Shown here: one piece after another, positions 23,464 through 31,847 of the stretch
Layout of the letters: each line of letters opens with the position of its first letter
Position numbering within the stretch: the first letter of the stretch is position 1
Assembly (NCBI RefSeq): GCF_004765805.1
Contig: NZ_SBIU01000010.1
Location: 1-34,511, forward strand
Length of the DNA: 34,511 nt
Source: Halorussus halobius
GTDB taxonomy: Archaea > Halobacteriota > Halobacteria > Halobacteriales > Haladaptataceae
Reading direction: 5' to 3'
Position numbers and translations under genes: made by a program
The notes under the pieces: model-generated
The model's input: only the letters and a program-made list of their open reading frames with translations
What the model was told of the DNA's origin: nothing
Database searches by the model: none

Positions 23464-23471
23464 TTTTTTTT
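23464..23471 (+). terminator. T8 terminator after TFB
   Basis: Eight consecutive T residues lie 18 bp after the TFB stop. Archaeal RNA polymerase terminates at such T-runs on the coding strand without needing a hairpin. Confidence 0.7.
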
Positions 23472-23480
23472 ATCGTGACC

Positions 23481-23553
23481 ACCGCCCGGTAACGCCCCGC
23501 CTCCCCACCCACCGCTCCCGGCCTCCCTCCGGTCAGCCGGCAGCCACAACCGA
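23481..23553. repeat. GC-rich intergenic repeat R1
   Basis: It begins ACCGCCCGGTAACGCCCCGC and ends CCGGCAGCCACAACCGAC. The first half recurs at 25961 and the second half at 27008-27060 and 27760-27802. It contains a short CCGGTCAGCCGG hairpin. Confidence 0.7.
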
Positions 23554-23695
23554 CACTATAGACAGGTGATCATACAAGTGAAACTAATCGCTCAATATAG
23601 GGCAATTCCGTTTCTCCGCCCATTTCTTCGTTGATCTATGGAACGGTCAGACCCACTCTCGACCTAGACGATACACGTCTCGACTCAACAGAGCG

Positions 23696-24268
23696 TCAGG
23701 GCAGCAGCGATCGTTCCTCGACGGTGATGGTGGCTTCAGGATAGAACTCAGTCCACTCCTCGGCGTTCCCCACCCGGTAGAAGAGTGGTACCTCCTCGAA
23801 ATACCCCCGAAGTGTGTACGTACCGGAACTATAGAAACGATTGCCGTGAATCTCGTACTGGTTCGTGACTGACTGGCCAGCGTCAAGTGGGCGGACGATC
23901 GGTACGTTGTCGGTCTGGATACCGTTCGCCGTCACCTCGACCCGATCGGTCTCTCCATACTGGTCCGAGCGGAGCAGAATTTTCCCTCGACCACGCTCGC
24001 CCGACCGTGCCAGCGCAAGCAGACCCAGCGGCCAGACACCAGTATTCCGGATACTGATATCCTCGTCATCATCGTTTCGAAGCGTCACGTCGAGCCGAGC
24101 CGGACTGTCAACCGTCGCGGCAGCATCCACAAGGTCCAGGTCGAGCGCCAGCGGCCCCGCCGGGTCGGCGACGGAGACATCGGTGACAGTGTACTCGGTG
24201 TTCCCCATACAGCCCGCGAGCCCGGTCATCGACACGGTCGCCACCCCGAGGAAGTGACGGCGTTTCAT
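23696..24268 (-). CDS. Tat-exported lipoprotein, third gene of ABC operon
   Basis: The N-terminus MKRRHFLGVATVSMTGLAGC combines a twin-arginine motif (RRHFL) with a lipobox (LAGC), standard for haloarchaeal lipoproteins. The mature part is beta-rich and acidic, possibly an Ig-like extracellular domain (SPARLDVTLRNDDDEDISIR). Its start overlaps the ABC ATPase stop by 4 bp, so it belongs to the transporter operon. It may be an accessory surface protein for the exporter; substrate unknown. Confidence 0.8.
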   Translation of the reverse strand: MKRRHFLGVATVSMTGLAGCMGNTEYTVTDVSVADPAGPLALDLDLVDAAATVDSPARLDVTLRNDDDEDISIRNTGVWPLGLLALARSGERGRGKILLRSDQYGETDRVEVTANGIQTDNVPIVRPLDAGQSVTNQYEIHGNRFYSSGTYTLRGYFEEVPLFYRVGNAEEWTEFYPEATITVEERSLLP

Positions 24269-25014
24269 TGCTCCACCTCCCCAGTACGGATCGAGTCCTC
24301 GGTGAGTTCGACGAAGATGTCCTCTACCGTTGCGTCGGCCTGGAGTCCGAGTCGGCCCCGGACGTCGGTCAGCGCTCCTTCGTCGACGAGGTGTCCCTGG
24401 TGGAGGATACCGATGCGATCACAGACCAGTTCGACCTGCCCAAGGACGTGACTGGAGAAAAACACCGTCGCCCCGCGCTCTGATTCGGCCTTGACGACGT
24501 CCCGAACCAACGCCACGCCGTGAGGATCGAGCCCGGTGAACGGTTCGTCGAGGATCAAGAGGTCCGGGTCGCCGACGAGGCTCATCGCAAGCGCGAGGCG
24601 CTGTTCCATCCCTTGGGAGAACTCGCCCGCTGGCTGGTCGACGGCGTCGGTGAGGCCAACCCGTTCGAGCAGTGTCGGTGGGTCGTCGTCAGTGCCCTTG
24701 GTGTCGATCACCAGTTGGAGGTGGCGTCGGGCAGAGAGGTCGTCGTAGATATCGAATCGATCGGGGAGGATGCCAACCCGCTGGTGGCAGGCGACGACCT
24801 CGTCCCAGGGGTCGTGCCCGAGGACCTGCGCCGTTCCCTCGGTCGGCTTGATGTAGTTCATCAGCAGGTTGATCGTCGTCGACTTGCCGGCACCGTTGGG
24901 GCCGAGAAAACCATACACTTCGCCTTGCTCGACGGTCAGATCGAGCGCATCGAGAGCGACGGTGCCGTCGTAGTGCTTCGTCAGACCGCTGGTTTCGATG
25001 GCTGGCGTCGTCAC
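24265..25014 (-). CDS. ABC transporter ATP-binding protein
   Basis: Complete nucleotide-binding domain: Walker A GPNGAGKST, Q-loop region, signature EFSQGMEQRLALA, Walker B LLILDEPFTGLD and H-loop SSHVLGQ. The signature is SQGM rather than SGGQ, as in ABC-2 exporter ATPases (CcmA type). It is coupled to the permease by a 4-bp overlap on its start side and to the lipoprotein on its stop side. Likely powers export by the adjacent permease. Confidence 0.93.
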   Translation of the reverse strand: MTTPAIETSGLTKHYDGTVALDALDLTVEQGEVYGFLGPNGAGKSTTINLLMNYIKPTEGTAQVLGHDPWDEVVACHQRVGILPDRFDIYDDLSARRHLQLVIDTKGTDDDPPTLLERVGLTDAVDQPAGEFSQGMEQRLALAMSLVGDPDLLILDEPFTGLDPHGVALVRDVVKAESERGATVFFSSHVLGQVELVCDRIGILHQGHLVDEGALTDVRGRLGLQADATVEDIFVELTEDSIRTGEVEQ

Positions 25015-25910
25015 ACCAGATCACCCCGTTCAAAGCGATAGCGGGCAAGTCCCAGCGGCACGACGAGCCACAGCAATAAGACGACGAGTCCCAATATTTC
25101 GTGTAGATAGACGGGGATCGGTTTTGTCTCGAATGCTGCCTCAACGACGTACGCGTTGACGGCTGTGGGGGTATGGAGCTTGGTGATCACGCCAGTGTAG
25201 CCCGCGCCCGAGTTCCCGACCTCGAGGATCCAGTTCGTGAGGACACGGTATGCTCTATCTGGTGAGATTCTGAGGAGTGCGAACAGCAAGCCGTCGGCCG
25301 GTGCATTGGTCGGCGTGGCTGCGAGTCCGGTTAGGTTGCTGTAGGTCATCCCTGCAACTGTCTTCCAGAGGACCGTCAACACGAGGTAGACGACGCCGAA
25401 GATCACACCGGTCGCACGGACTGTACTCGTTGTCACCGCCGAGACTGCTGTCGCGATCGAGACGAGAACAACGACGTACAGGAGCATCGCAAGGAAGACA
25501 GCCAGAAACAGGAGCGGCGAAAAGAGGCCGAACCGGGCGACTCCGATCAGACCCAGCACGAGTGCGGCCGCCGTAACGGGAATCGCGATCCCCGCACTTC
25601 GGCCGAGGATTTTGCCGACGAGGATGTCGGTTCGCGTGAGCGGCAATCCGAGGACGAACTTCAGACTCCCCGACGTCCGCTCGCCGACGATCGACCGGTA
25701 ACTCAACAGGAGGACGCCCAGTGGGAGCAAAAATGTGCTCGCGACTTGGACGAACCCGACTGTCATATCTGGTCCGAGGTAGTCCCAGCCGACGTAGCTC
25801 GGTCGGTATCCCCAGAGGACGAGGAGGATCGCCAGCGCCCACGGACCTTTGGAGGTGAGGATCGTGCGGGCTTCCTTGCGTGCGAGCGGGAACCATCGCG
25901 GGCGGGCCAT
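25011..25910 (-). CDS. ABC-2-type (NosY-like) permease
   Basis: The 299-residue membrane protein opens with a short basic cytosolic stretch (MARPRWFPLARKEARTIL). About six transmembrane segments follow, for instance around FLLPLGVLLLSYRSIVG and IAIPVTAAALVLGLIG, and the last near ILGLVVLLLWLVVPLG. The RTSGSLKFVLGLPLTRTDIL motif after the second segment is usual for ABC-2 permeases with CcmA-type ATPases. First gene of the three-gene operon. Substrate cannot be read from sequence; peptide, drug or copper-associated export are all possible. Confidence 0.88.
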   Translation of the reverse strand: MARPRWFPLARKEARTILTSKGPWALAILLVLWGYRPSYVGWDYLGPDMTVGFVQVASTFLLPLGVLLLSYRSIVGERTSGSLKFVLGLPLTRTDILVGKILGRSAGIAIPVTAAALVLGLIGVARFGLFSPLLFLAVFLAMLLYVVVLVSIATAVSAVTTSTVRATGVIFGVVYLVLTVLWKTVAGMTYSNLTGLAATPTNAPADGLLFALLRISPDRAYRVLTNWILEVGNSGAGYTGVITKLHTPTAVNAYVVEAAFETKPIPVYLHEILGLVVLLLWLVVPLGLARYRFERGDLV

Positions 25911-25960
25911 ATGCGCCCCTCTGTAACACGAGCCAATAGTAGTGTCCGTTTAGTGCGCCC

Positions 25961-26033
25961 ACCGCCCGGTACCGCCCCGACCGCCCCACCCACCTCCACG
26001 GTCCGGGCGTGCACTGCGTGCCGGGCTTTCGCC
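25961..26033. repeat. GC-rich intergenic repeat R4 (mixed type)
   Basis: Its first half (ACCGCCCGGTACCGCCCC) matches R1 at 23481. Its second half (CCACCTCCACGGTCCGGGCG...GGGCTTTC) matches the hairpin repeat at 33063-33128. It lies between the permease start and the CPBP gene end. Confidence 0.6.
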
Positions 26034-26084
26034 GCCGAGTTGTTCGACCACCTCCACATCGCGGCGAATGTGGACCGGAGTGGC

Positions 26085-26921
26085 TCACTCAGGTTCTCGG
26101 CGTGACTCGGCGACCGGATATGCATGGCCGTGGAATCCAACCGTCGTTGCCACTCGCACACGAGTGGTTTCGCCCGGTTCGACATTGGCGACGTGGAGTG
26201 TCTCGTTCGCTGGTGTGTACGCTCGATACAGCCCGTGAGCCTCTGGTTGCGGACCATGATCGTCGACCGTCACCGTGTATTCCTCGCCCGGCGCGAAGGG
26301 ATGTTGCCAGCGTCTCCACCACTCTCTGCCGACCTCCAGCGCCATCGCAGTTGCGTTATTGCCCGCATGCACCAGCACTGCTACCCACCAGAGCCCTACC
26401 GCCCACAGATATAGACAAAGCAACCCACCGACAAATACCGGTGCTGTCGCCCGACGGTAGCCGCGCGGATTCAGCGTATGGACGTACGCCCAGAGTACCG
26501 ACCCACCGATCAACAGCGGGAGCCGATACCCGTCCAGTGTCAGCGCCAGCAGCAATGGACCACCCCGAAAGGTGAGTTCCTCGACCACCGGCGCGACTAC
26601 AGCTGACCGGACCCCAAACCGTGCCTTCCGACGCCACCACTCTCGCTCCCAGTCGAGCTGCTCCTTGAGATCCGTGACCGAGTACGTTTCCGTACCTTCC
26701 GTATCCTCCGTGTCGTCAGTGCGTTCGCGATCGGGAAACTCGAACCAGCCGAGCGGATCGGTCCCTGTCACCCTGACGAGCCAGAATTTGCTTCGACGGA
26801 TGATGCGGCCGAGGCCGATGCTCGCGACAGTGAGTACAACCCATGCCGCAACGATCGGTACCGGGTATACCACCCGCGTTCCCGTAATGGTCGGAACCGA
26901 GATGCCCGGTCCGAATGCCAT
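26085..26921 (-). CDS. CPBP-family intramembrane metalloprotease
   Basis: The 278-residue membrane protein carries the ABI/CPBP motifs: EELTFRGG (EExxxR), then WAYVHTLNPRG and VLVHAGNNATAMA with the two further metal-ligand histidines. Hydrophobic segments surround these. The C-terminus after about residue 205 is a soluble beta-rich extension (FAPGEEYTVTVDDHGPQPEA) not typical of the family. Relatives cleave membrane peptides, process prenyl proteins or give self-immunity to peptide antibiotics. Upstream in the same orientation as the ABC operon, but with 174 bp between, so co-regulation is uncertain. Confidence 0.8.
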   Translation of the reverse strand: MAFGPGISVPTITGTRVVYPVPIVAAWVVLTVASIGLGRIIRRSKFWLVRVTGTDPLGWFEFPDRERTDDTEDTEGTETYSVTDLKEQLDWEREWWRRKARFGVRSAVVAPVVEELTFRGGPLLLALTLDGYRLPLLIGGSVLWAYVHTLNPRGYRRATAPVFVGGLLCLYLWAVGLWWVAVLVHAGNNATAMALEVGREWWRRWQHPFAPGEEYTVTVDDHGPQPEAHGLYRAYTPANETLHVANVEPGETTRVRVATTVGFHGHAYPVAESRREPE

Positions 26922-26989
26922 GTGCCAACAGCGAAAGCATGGCTGAAAAGCGCACCGAGGAAATCCCGTCTGTCCCCACGACGTCTACT

Positions 26990-27060
26990 GCCCGGTAACG
27001 GGCCACCTCCCCACCCTCCGCTCCCGGTCTCCCTCCGGTCGACCGGCAGCCACAACCGAC
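26990..27060. repeat. GC-rich intergenic repeat R2
   Basis: GCCCGGTAACG, then CCACCCTCCGCTCCCGGTCT and a tail CCGGCAGCCACAACCGAC, near-identical to R1 (23481-23553). R1 and R2 stand as direct repeats on either side of the ABC/CPBP gene group. Confidence 0.7.
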
Positions 27061-27298
27061 AGCACTGCAACGTCGAGTATTCACCCCTGGTTTCCGTCGT
27101 CCATTTCGTTTCCCTGTGAAAGTGAGATGTGCGTAGACGGCCGTCTCAAGCGGCTTATTGACGGTTTACATTCCGAATATGGGGTGTTCTTCGACAATCG
27201 GTGTATCTCGAGACTGGGCGTGGTTCGTTGGGGTTTCGCATTGACATCACCAGAAGCGTAACGCGGGATGAGGCGAAGATGCACGATTCAGAAACTGA

Positions 27299-27338
27299 TT
27301 AACCAACAGGACAGGCGATGTAGTTCTCTGTTGGTTAA
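27299..27338. repeat. Inverted-repeat site E (TTAACCAAC class)
   Basis: TTAACCAACAG and CTGTTGGTTAA frame an 18-bp spacer, 40 bp in all. It separates the ABC/CPBP module from the zinc-finger/VirD4 module, with a solo element end (27341-27368) directly after it. Confidence 0.8.
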
Positions 27339-27340
27339 CT

Positions 27341-27368
27341 GTAGTGATAGCGCGATTTCTTTATTCAG
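27341..27368. repeat. Solo copy of the miniature-element end
   Basis: GATTTCTTTATTCAG at the end of this stretch matches the inner part of the terminal repeats at 31471-31500 and 31818-31847. No partner end was seen nearby. Confidence 0.5.
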
Positions 27369-27466
27369 TTTGGCGTCTGAAATCGGAACACCGAATCGCT
27401 ACGTGGATGTGTGAGCTCAACAGTACGAACAGATAGGTATACAACCTCAGAACTTGATCTACCGGT

Positions 27467-27601
27467 ATGGCATTTTGTGATTATTGTGACGACAAGGTCC
27501 CACCCGGCGAAGGATTAGATTCTCCCCGTAACAGCGCCCACATATTCTGCAATAGAACGTGCATGAGAAGATATCAGGAACAGGAAAACGAAGGTGAGTG
27601 A
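27467..27601 (+). CDS. 44-residue zinc-finger microprotein
   Basis: ATG 27467 to TGA 27601 encodes 44 residues. CDYCDDKVPPGEG near the N-terminus and HIFCNRTCMRRYQEQ near the C-terminus give a CxxC...CxxxC pattern of a treble-clef or TRASH-like zinc finger. Such microproteins are common in haloarchaea. Four well-spaced cysteines and a charged tail make chance unlikely. It lies 129 bp after site E. Partner unknown. Confidence 0.65.
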   Translation: MAFCDYCDDKVPPGEGLDSPRNSAHIFCNRTCMRRYQEQENEGE

Positions 27602-27750
27602 AGAGGAAAACCGCCGAACCAATCTTATCAGATGAGTCGTTTATACCCTGAATCTATCACTCTATCCGTTATCGAATCCACGGTATGGGACTGTTCTCTG
27701 ACACCCCCTTCTGGAGGACAGTTATTGCGATCCTTGCCCGATGATCCCTC

Positions 27751-27802
27751 CACCGCCCCTCCCTCCGCTCCCGGCCTCCCTCCGGTCGGCCGGCAGCCAC
27801 AA
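27751..27802. repeat. GC-rich intergenic repeat R3
   Basis: CCTCCGCTCCCGGCCTCCCT followed by CCGGTCGGCCGGCAGCCACA, a third copy of the second half of R1/R2, with a CCGG...CCGG hairpin. It lies between the microprotein gene and the gene at 27913. Confidence 0.7.
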
Positions 27803-27912
27803 CCTCATTGACAACCCCTGAAGGAACGTCGTCCTTCAGCTGGGATCAACCGACCGAGGCCCAGATCATGGCAGGTTTCTGTTCCCCCAGTAGCGTGGAG
27901 GCACCGTAGCCA

Positions 27913-28557
27913 ATGGCAACAGACCCCTCGTTCAGACTCGAACTCGACACCGCAACCGCCCTTCGCGACTGGCTCCTCGATGCAAGCCATCGCGATACCA
28001 CCGATACAGTCGTTGCTGAATCGCTCGCAGAACTCGCTGCTGGCATCAACGGGCAGCTCCACAGTCAGTCCGAGTACCTCGAAATCGGCGTGTCGACGAC
28101 GAAATTCCCCCCGACGAACTCGTCTTCGAGCCCCGATGACCAGAGCGAGATGAGTGAAACCGCTGATCCGTCCGGCCAGGATACCGACGCAGCTGACTGT
28201 CCGGCTGAACGTGGCTCAGTCGATACGGAGCACACGGATCCGTCTCAGGTCTATGATGCCCTACCCAGCGATGCGTGGCACTCCCCGACTGGAGAGGATA
28301 GTACTTGCTCGGAGGGTTCGTCGACGTCGACGACCGGTTACGAACAGACACCGACTGCTGGACGGAGCCGCAACCGCCCCGATACCGACGAGGACTCCGG
28401 CGCGTTCCAGTTCGTTACATCGTACGAATGCGGGGTGTGTGGGGCCGTTCAGGAGATGGAAACCTCACTGCAGGTCTGTGCATTCATCGACAACTGCGCG
28501 GCCTGCGGCGCGGTCGACGTCCGGTTCAGTGCAGTCGGAATCCCGGAACCAATGTAG
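27913..28557 (+). CDS. Hypothetical protein with C-terminal zinc ribbon
   Basis: The 214-residue protein has an N-terminal helical domain (LELDTATALRDWLLDASHRD, about 1-60) and a long Ser/Thr/Asp-rich disordered linker (about 65-165). The C-terminal ribbon has CGVCGAVQEMETSLQVC and CAACGAVD. Convergent with the second VirD4-like gene, 22 bp apart. The domain layout suggests a DNA- or protein-binding adaptor. Family not recognised. Confidence 0.7.
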   Translation: MATDPSFRLELDTATALRDWLLDASHRDTTDTVVAESLAELAAGINGQLHSQSEYLEIGVSTTKFPPTNSSSSPDDQSEMSETADPSGQDTDAADCPAERGSVDTEHTDPSQVYDALPSDAWHSPTGEDSTCSEGSSTSTTGYEQTPTAGRSRNRPDTDEDSGAFQFVTSYECGVCGAVQEMETSLQVCAFIDNCAACGAVDVRFSAVGIPEPM

Positions 28558-28579
28558 GGACGTTATCTTCTCGCTGCCG

Positions 28580-30322
28580 TCACTCTTTCGTCGCGCGTTC
28601 AAGCGCTCGCTCGAGCTGCGCTCGAATCGCTGTAAAGCGGGCGATCAGGCCGCGCATCCAACCGTCGGGGACGATGACGATCGCCTCGCCATCGTCGAGG
28701 CGTTCGAGGTCGCTTTCGGCGATCGGATGCGTTTCATCCTGGAGTTCCTGGCGGCCGACGGAGCGTCCGTCACGGTCATGTACGGGGACGGACCGGCGCT
28801 GTTCCTCACGGCCGATCTGTGACCGGGCGTACTCGACGCTCGCTGCATCGCCGACCCGCATGATTACTGATTGGACGAGGCCGCTCAGTAGCGCATTCGC
28901 GCGGTCTTTCCCGTAGGCGTCGTGGAGCTGTGCGACCGACTGGACGCCGAGCAGGAGTTGGGTGTTCCGGCCCCGTCCCGCGTTGATCAGGTCACCGATC
29001 TTCCGGAGACTAGGAAGGCGCGCGAACTCGTCCAGGACGAAATACGTATCTTGGTCGTCAGCAAGCGCAAAGCGTGCTGCCCAGTCGATGAAGAATCGAA
29101 ATGCGGGTTGGACCGCGTCACCCTCTGTGATCGGGAAGTCCAAGAGCAACGTCCGCCCCTGTGGGTCCTGCATGTACTCGCGGATCGAGAACTCGCCCGC
29201 TTCAGCGAAGTCGCCGCGGAAGAGGTCAGCGATGATCTGCTGAAAGTTCGCGTAGACGCCTGCAGCCTGTCGTTCTGAATCCGGATCGATTGCCGAGGCC
29301 GCCGCAGTGAGATCCGAATGTTCGGTAAGCTGCTCGTGCATCTCTTGTTTATCGGTCGACTGGACAAACGCCACAAGATCCGCGTTCGTCGGCGTTGTGT
29401 CGTCCGCTTGGGCTTCCCGGTGGAGATACGTCACGACCGCAACGAACAGCTGGCGTGCGGCTGGACTGAAGAACTCAGATCCCTCCGTTTTAGGAAACAG
29501 TGCTCGGCCGATTTCGTCGATATCGCCCTCGCGTTCGATTTCGGCGAAGAGATTCCAGTGTGCGGTTGCGCCCGTCGACGAGAGGTAAATCAGGTCCTCG
29601 TGGTTGTGGTCGCGCTCGAGGATGTCCTGATATTCGCCTTTGTAGTCGAAGACGACAAACGGATCGTCAGCCCCAGCCTGCATCTGATGGGAGAGATGTT
29701 TGATCGTCTCCGTCTTCCCCGCGCCCGTCTCCCCGAGGACGAGAATTGAACGGTCCTTCTGCAGTGGGAAAAACCGTGAGAGGCTCATGTGATCGCTCAC
29801 AGCAGAGAGTCCCCGAAACGGCAGGACGTAGTTCCCGTCGCTGATGATTCTATAGAGTTCGCGTTCCGTGTCCCAGGTACGCAGTCGCTGGCCAGTATAG
29901 GCTGTAGCGCCGAGGATGCCGATGAAGCCGCCGACGCGGAGTAGCGTGAACTGCTCGACGAGCGGGAGGGCCATGCCGGTCAGATATCCCGCCTGATGGA
30001 GGATGAGCTCGGCCAGTTGTGCGAGCAGGAGGACGTGGAACGCCCAGAACAGTTTGAGGTGTGCTGGAAAGAGCAGGACAGTTCCGACTGCCCCGACCAG
30101 GTAGAACAGCGGGACGAGCCAGAGTGCGCGACTGCGATGTAACCCTTCGAATTTGAGGGCAGTGAAATTCGCCCGCTCGAGGATGGCATACACCCAGGGA
30201 AACAGCAGCGCGGCCGCCATCACCGCCACGATTTTGAAGAAGATCTCTACCTCGTCCTCTTGCCGGTAGTCCTCAGTTTGAGACTCGGAATCGGTACGTT
30301 TGCTCACGAGTTCACTCTCCAA
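28580..30322 (-). CDS. Second VirD4/TraG-like coupling ATPase
   Basis: The 580-residue paralogue of the ATPase at 267-1850. It has at least three or four hydrophobic segments in the first 145 residues (around 31-47, 66-85, 91-107, 128-140). Walker A is GETGAGKT (197-204) and Walker B YFVLDEFARL (427-436); the EFFSPAARQLFVAVV block is shared. The C-terminus is intact and ends in charged helix (RAQLERALERATKE). There is no relaxase next to it. It ends an operon 30866-28580 with two small genes. It could serve another transfer system or work with the relaxase at 1847-2392. Confidence 0.85.
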   Translation of the reverse strand: MESELVSKRTDSESQTEDYRQEDEVEIFFKIVAVMAAALLFPWVYAILERANFTALKFEGLHRSRALWLVPLFYLVGAVGTVLLFPAHLKLFWAFHVLLLAQLAELILHQAGYLTGMALPLVEQFTLLRVGGFIGILGATAYTGQRLRTWDTERELYRIISDGNYVLPFRGLSAVSDHMSLSRFFPLQKDRSILVLGETGAGKTETIKHLSHQMQAGADDPFVVFDYKGEYQDILERDHNHEDLIYLSSTGATAHWNLFAEIEREGDIDEIGRALFPKTEGSEFFSPAARQLFVAVVTYLHREAQADDTTPTNADLVAFVQSTDKQEMHEQLTEHSDLTAAASAIDPDSERQAAGVYANFQQIIADLFRGDFAEAGEFSIREYMQDPQGRTLLLDFPITEGDAVQPAFRFFIDWAARFALADDQDTYFVLDEFARLPSLRKIGDLINAGRGRNTQLLLGVQSVAQLHDAYGKDRANALLSGLVQSVIMRVGDAASVEYARSQIGREEQRRSVPVHDRDGRSVGRQELQDETHPIAESDLERLDDGEAIVIVPDGWMRGLIARFTAIRAQLERALERATKE

Positions 30323-30503
30323 TTGTGCCGTTGACTAACTGAATGTGGAAGTGTCTTCTCCATCGGTCTGTGATGAGGGTATCAGTGGACTGGTCGCATC
30401 CCTGTTCGATGTGCAGTACACGGGTGCTGGCGTCGAACCGAATGCCGATGCGCCCGGGACGTCCGGCGGTATCTTCGATCCAATCGAGGAGCTCTAACTT
30501 CAT
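30312..30503 (-). CDS. Small hypothetical protein upstream of VirD4-like gene
   Basis: The 63-residue protein (MKLELLDWIEDTAGRPGRIG) starts directly after the stop of the 30504-30866 gene and overlaps the ATPase start by 11 bp. It is beta-rich by appearance, with no recognised domain. Tight packing with both neighbours is the main support that it is real. Confidence 0.6.
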   Translation of the reverse strand: MKLELLDWIEDTAGRPGRIGIRFDASTRVLHIEQGCDQSTDTLITDRWRRHFHIQLVNGTIGE

Positions 30504-30866
30504 TCACCGCCAGCCGCCGTGCGCTTGGTGGTAGGTTTCGGCGTAGTGTCGCCAGTCCTCGCGCAGACGTTCCTCAGCATTCTCAGCATCAAAATCCGAC
30601 GGGAGAGAGGTATCTTTCCCGCCTTCTTCGCTATAGAATCGGTCGATGTGTGGGCCGCCGTGCTTTCGATCGTCGATCCGGACGATGTGCTCATGTGAGG
30701 CGTCGGGTGCGTCCTCAGACGGCATCCAGTAGAACAACCAGACAGCGAAATCGGTCGTCACGGGGGTGGTCGCGGTGTCGACGGCGTCAGAGAGATCGAC
30801 CGCAAGGCGAATCATCCGCCCTTTGTGTGTGCCGAGAGGGTAGGCGTAGTCATACGATTCAGACAT
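30504..30866 (-). CDS. TumE/DUF6516-like protein (possible toxin)
   Basis: The 120-residue protein has a beta-rich core with EHIVRIDDRKHGGPHIDRFY, the histidine-bearing signature that resembles TumE (DUF6516) toxins, followed by a helical end (ERLREDWRHYAETYHQAHGG). The HTH gene transcribed away from it at 30978-31373 resembles the antitoxin partner usually seen with TumE in haloarchaea, although the pair is normally co-directional. Assignment is tentative; it could also be a housekeeping part of the VirD4 operon. Confidence 0.5.
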   Translation of the reverse strand: MSESYDYAYPLGTHKGRMIRLAVDLSDAVDTATTPVTTDFAVWLFYWMPSEDAPDASHEHIVRIDDRKHGGPHIDRFYSEEGGKDTSLPSDFDAENAEERLREDWRHYAETYHQAHGGWR

Positions 30867-30977
30867 ACTCGCTCATACCGATTTTCGAAGCCTAGCATAA
30901 AACGCTACCCAAGATACCACCCTCACTGGTGGATCAATCGGCCGTCCCCGCGAAATTCAGCAGAGGTTTTATGACTA

Positions 30978-31373
30978 TTGACTTCTAATGCAACAGTAGA
31001 GAGGTTGATATATGTGTCTGAAATAAGCCATGCGGGAGACGAGACGGCTGACCGCGTTGCAGACAGGGCCGAGTTCAGCCGCACGCTCGCCCAGAGCGAC
31101 TACGATAACGTGACTGTGCTCGCCCTCAGCGAGGCAGCGGACGTCCTCACAGACCGGCGACGGGAACTCATCGACGCGCTTCGCGTGGGCGAATACGAGT
31201 CTATCCGCGACCTCGCCCGAGAGGTCGGCCGTGACAAAGGTGCCGTCTCGCGGGACCTCGCCGTCCTCGCCGAGCACGGCGTCACGACGCTCGAGGAGAA
31301 CGGCCGTGCAAAGCGCCCGGTCCTCCGGACCGGCACGATCGTCGTCGAGCCGGTCGCCGTCACCCACGGCTGA
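30978..31373 (+). CDS. HVO_A0114-like winged-helix DNA-binding protein (possible TumA antitoxin)
   Basis: The C-terminal winged helix is clear: VLTDRRRELIDALRVGEYES, then IRDLAREVGRDKGAVSRDLA, with a wing at VTTLEENGRAKRPVLRTGTI. This matches HVO_A0114-type proteins. The listed start is TTG 30978; GTG 31014 with GAGAGG upstream is an alternative. Divergent from the TumE-like gene with a short shared intergenic region, so it likely represses that promoter. Confidence 0.75.
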   Translation: MTSNATVERLIYVSEISHAGDETADRVADRAEFSRTLAQSDYDNVTVLALSEAADVLTDRRRELIDALRVGEYESIRDLAREVGRDKGAVSRDLAVLAEHGVTTLEENGRAKRPVLRTGTIVVEPVAVTHG

Positions 31374-31470
31374 CGACGCTATCGCTGCGCACCACTAGCG
31401 CGTGCTGTTCTCAGCTGGCTCGCCAGCTACCGACGCGGCTGTTTTTCACTCGAAACGCGGTGTGTTACCA

Positions 31471-31847
31471 GTAGTTGCCAATACGGTTTCTTTATTCAGT
31501 GGATAAGGTGAAGCGCCCGGTAAGTACAGACGAACTACTCTGGGGTCAGTCCCACCACAATATCTGCTATCACATATGACGGAGCGAGAATCATCACAGC
31601 AAAGGAGACGATAGACGCTATAGAGACAAATATGCTGGCTGGGAACGTAGGCGATGAGAAATCACTCGTCAGCGTCATCATCGCCAAAAGAAATAGTCCG
31701 ACAATGTGGTAAAACTCATTTTTATCCATAGGAGAATTTGATGGGATTTACCCAAAGTTGTTTCGATAGGTAAGCAGCTCCACTTACCGATTCAGCCGCC
31801 TCAGTTCCAGCACTGCTCTGAATAAAGAAACCGCACTAGCAACAACT
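31471..31847. mobile_element. Miniature inverted-repeat element with a small membrane-protein gene
   Basis: Ends of 30 bp (31471-31500 and 31818-31847) are inverted and match at about 26 of 30 positions, with a perfect 16-bp core CGGTTTCTTTATTCAG. The 377-bp interval has no transposase. A third, solo end occurs at 27341-27368. Looks like a MITE-type element, parent IS unidentified. Confidence 0.5.
31535..31729 (-). CDS. Small membrane protein (64 residues) inside the miniature element
   Basis: Two hydrophobic segments: FYHIVGLFLLAMMTLT and a longer one, IFVSIASIVSFAVMILAPSY. Start MDKNEF at 31729. Codon use and lower GC differ from neighbours. It could be a toxin-like or accessory membrane peptide, or a chance frame in AT-rich DNA; the clean two-helix layout favours a gene. 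Confidence 0.5.
   Translation of the reverse strand: MDKNEFYHIVGLFLLAMMTLTSDFSSPTFPASIFVSIASIVSFAVMILAPSYVIADIVVGLTPE

Noticed and set aside
24520..25041. Plus-strand frame opposite the ABC ATPase
   Set aside because: Shadow of a gene with complete ABC motifs on the other strand.
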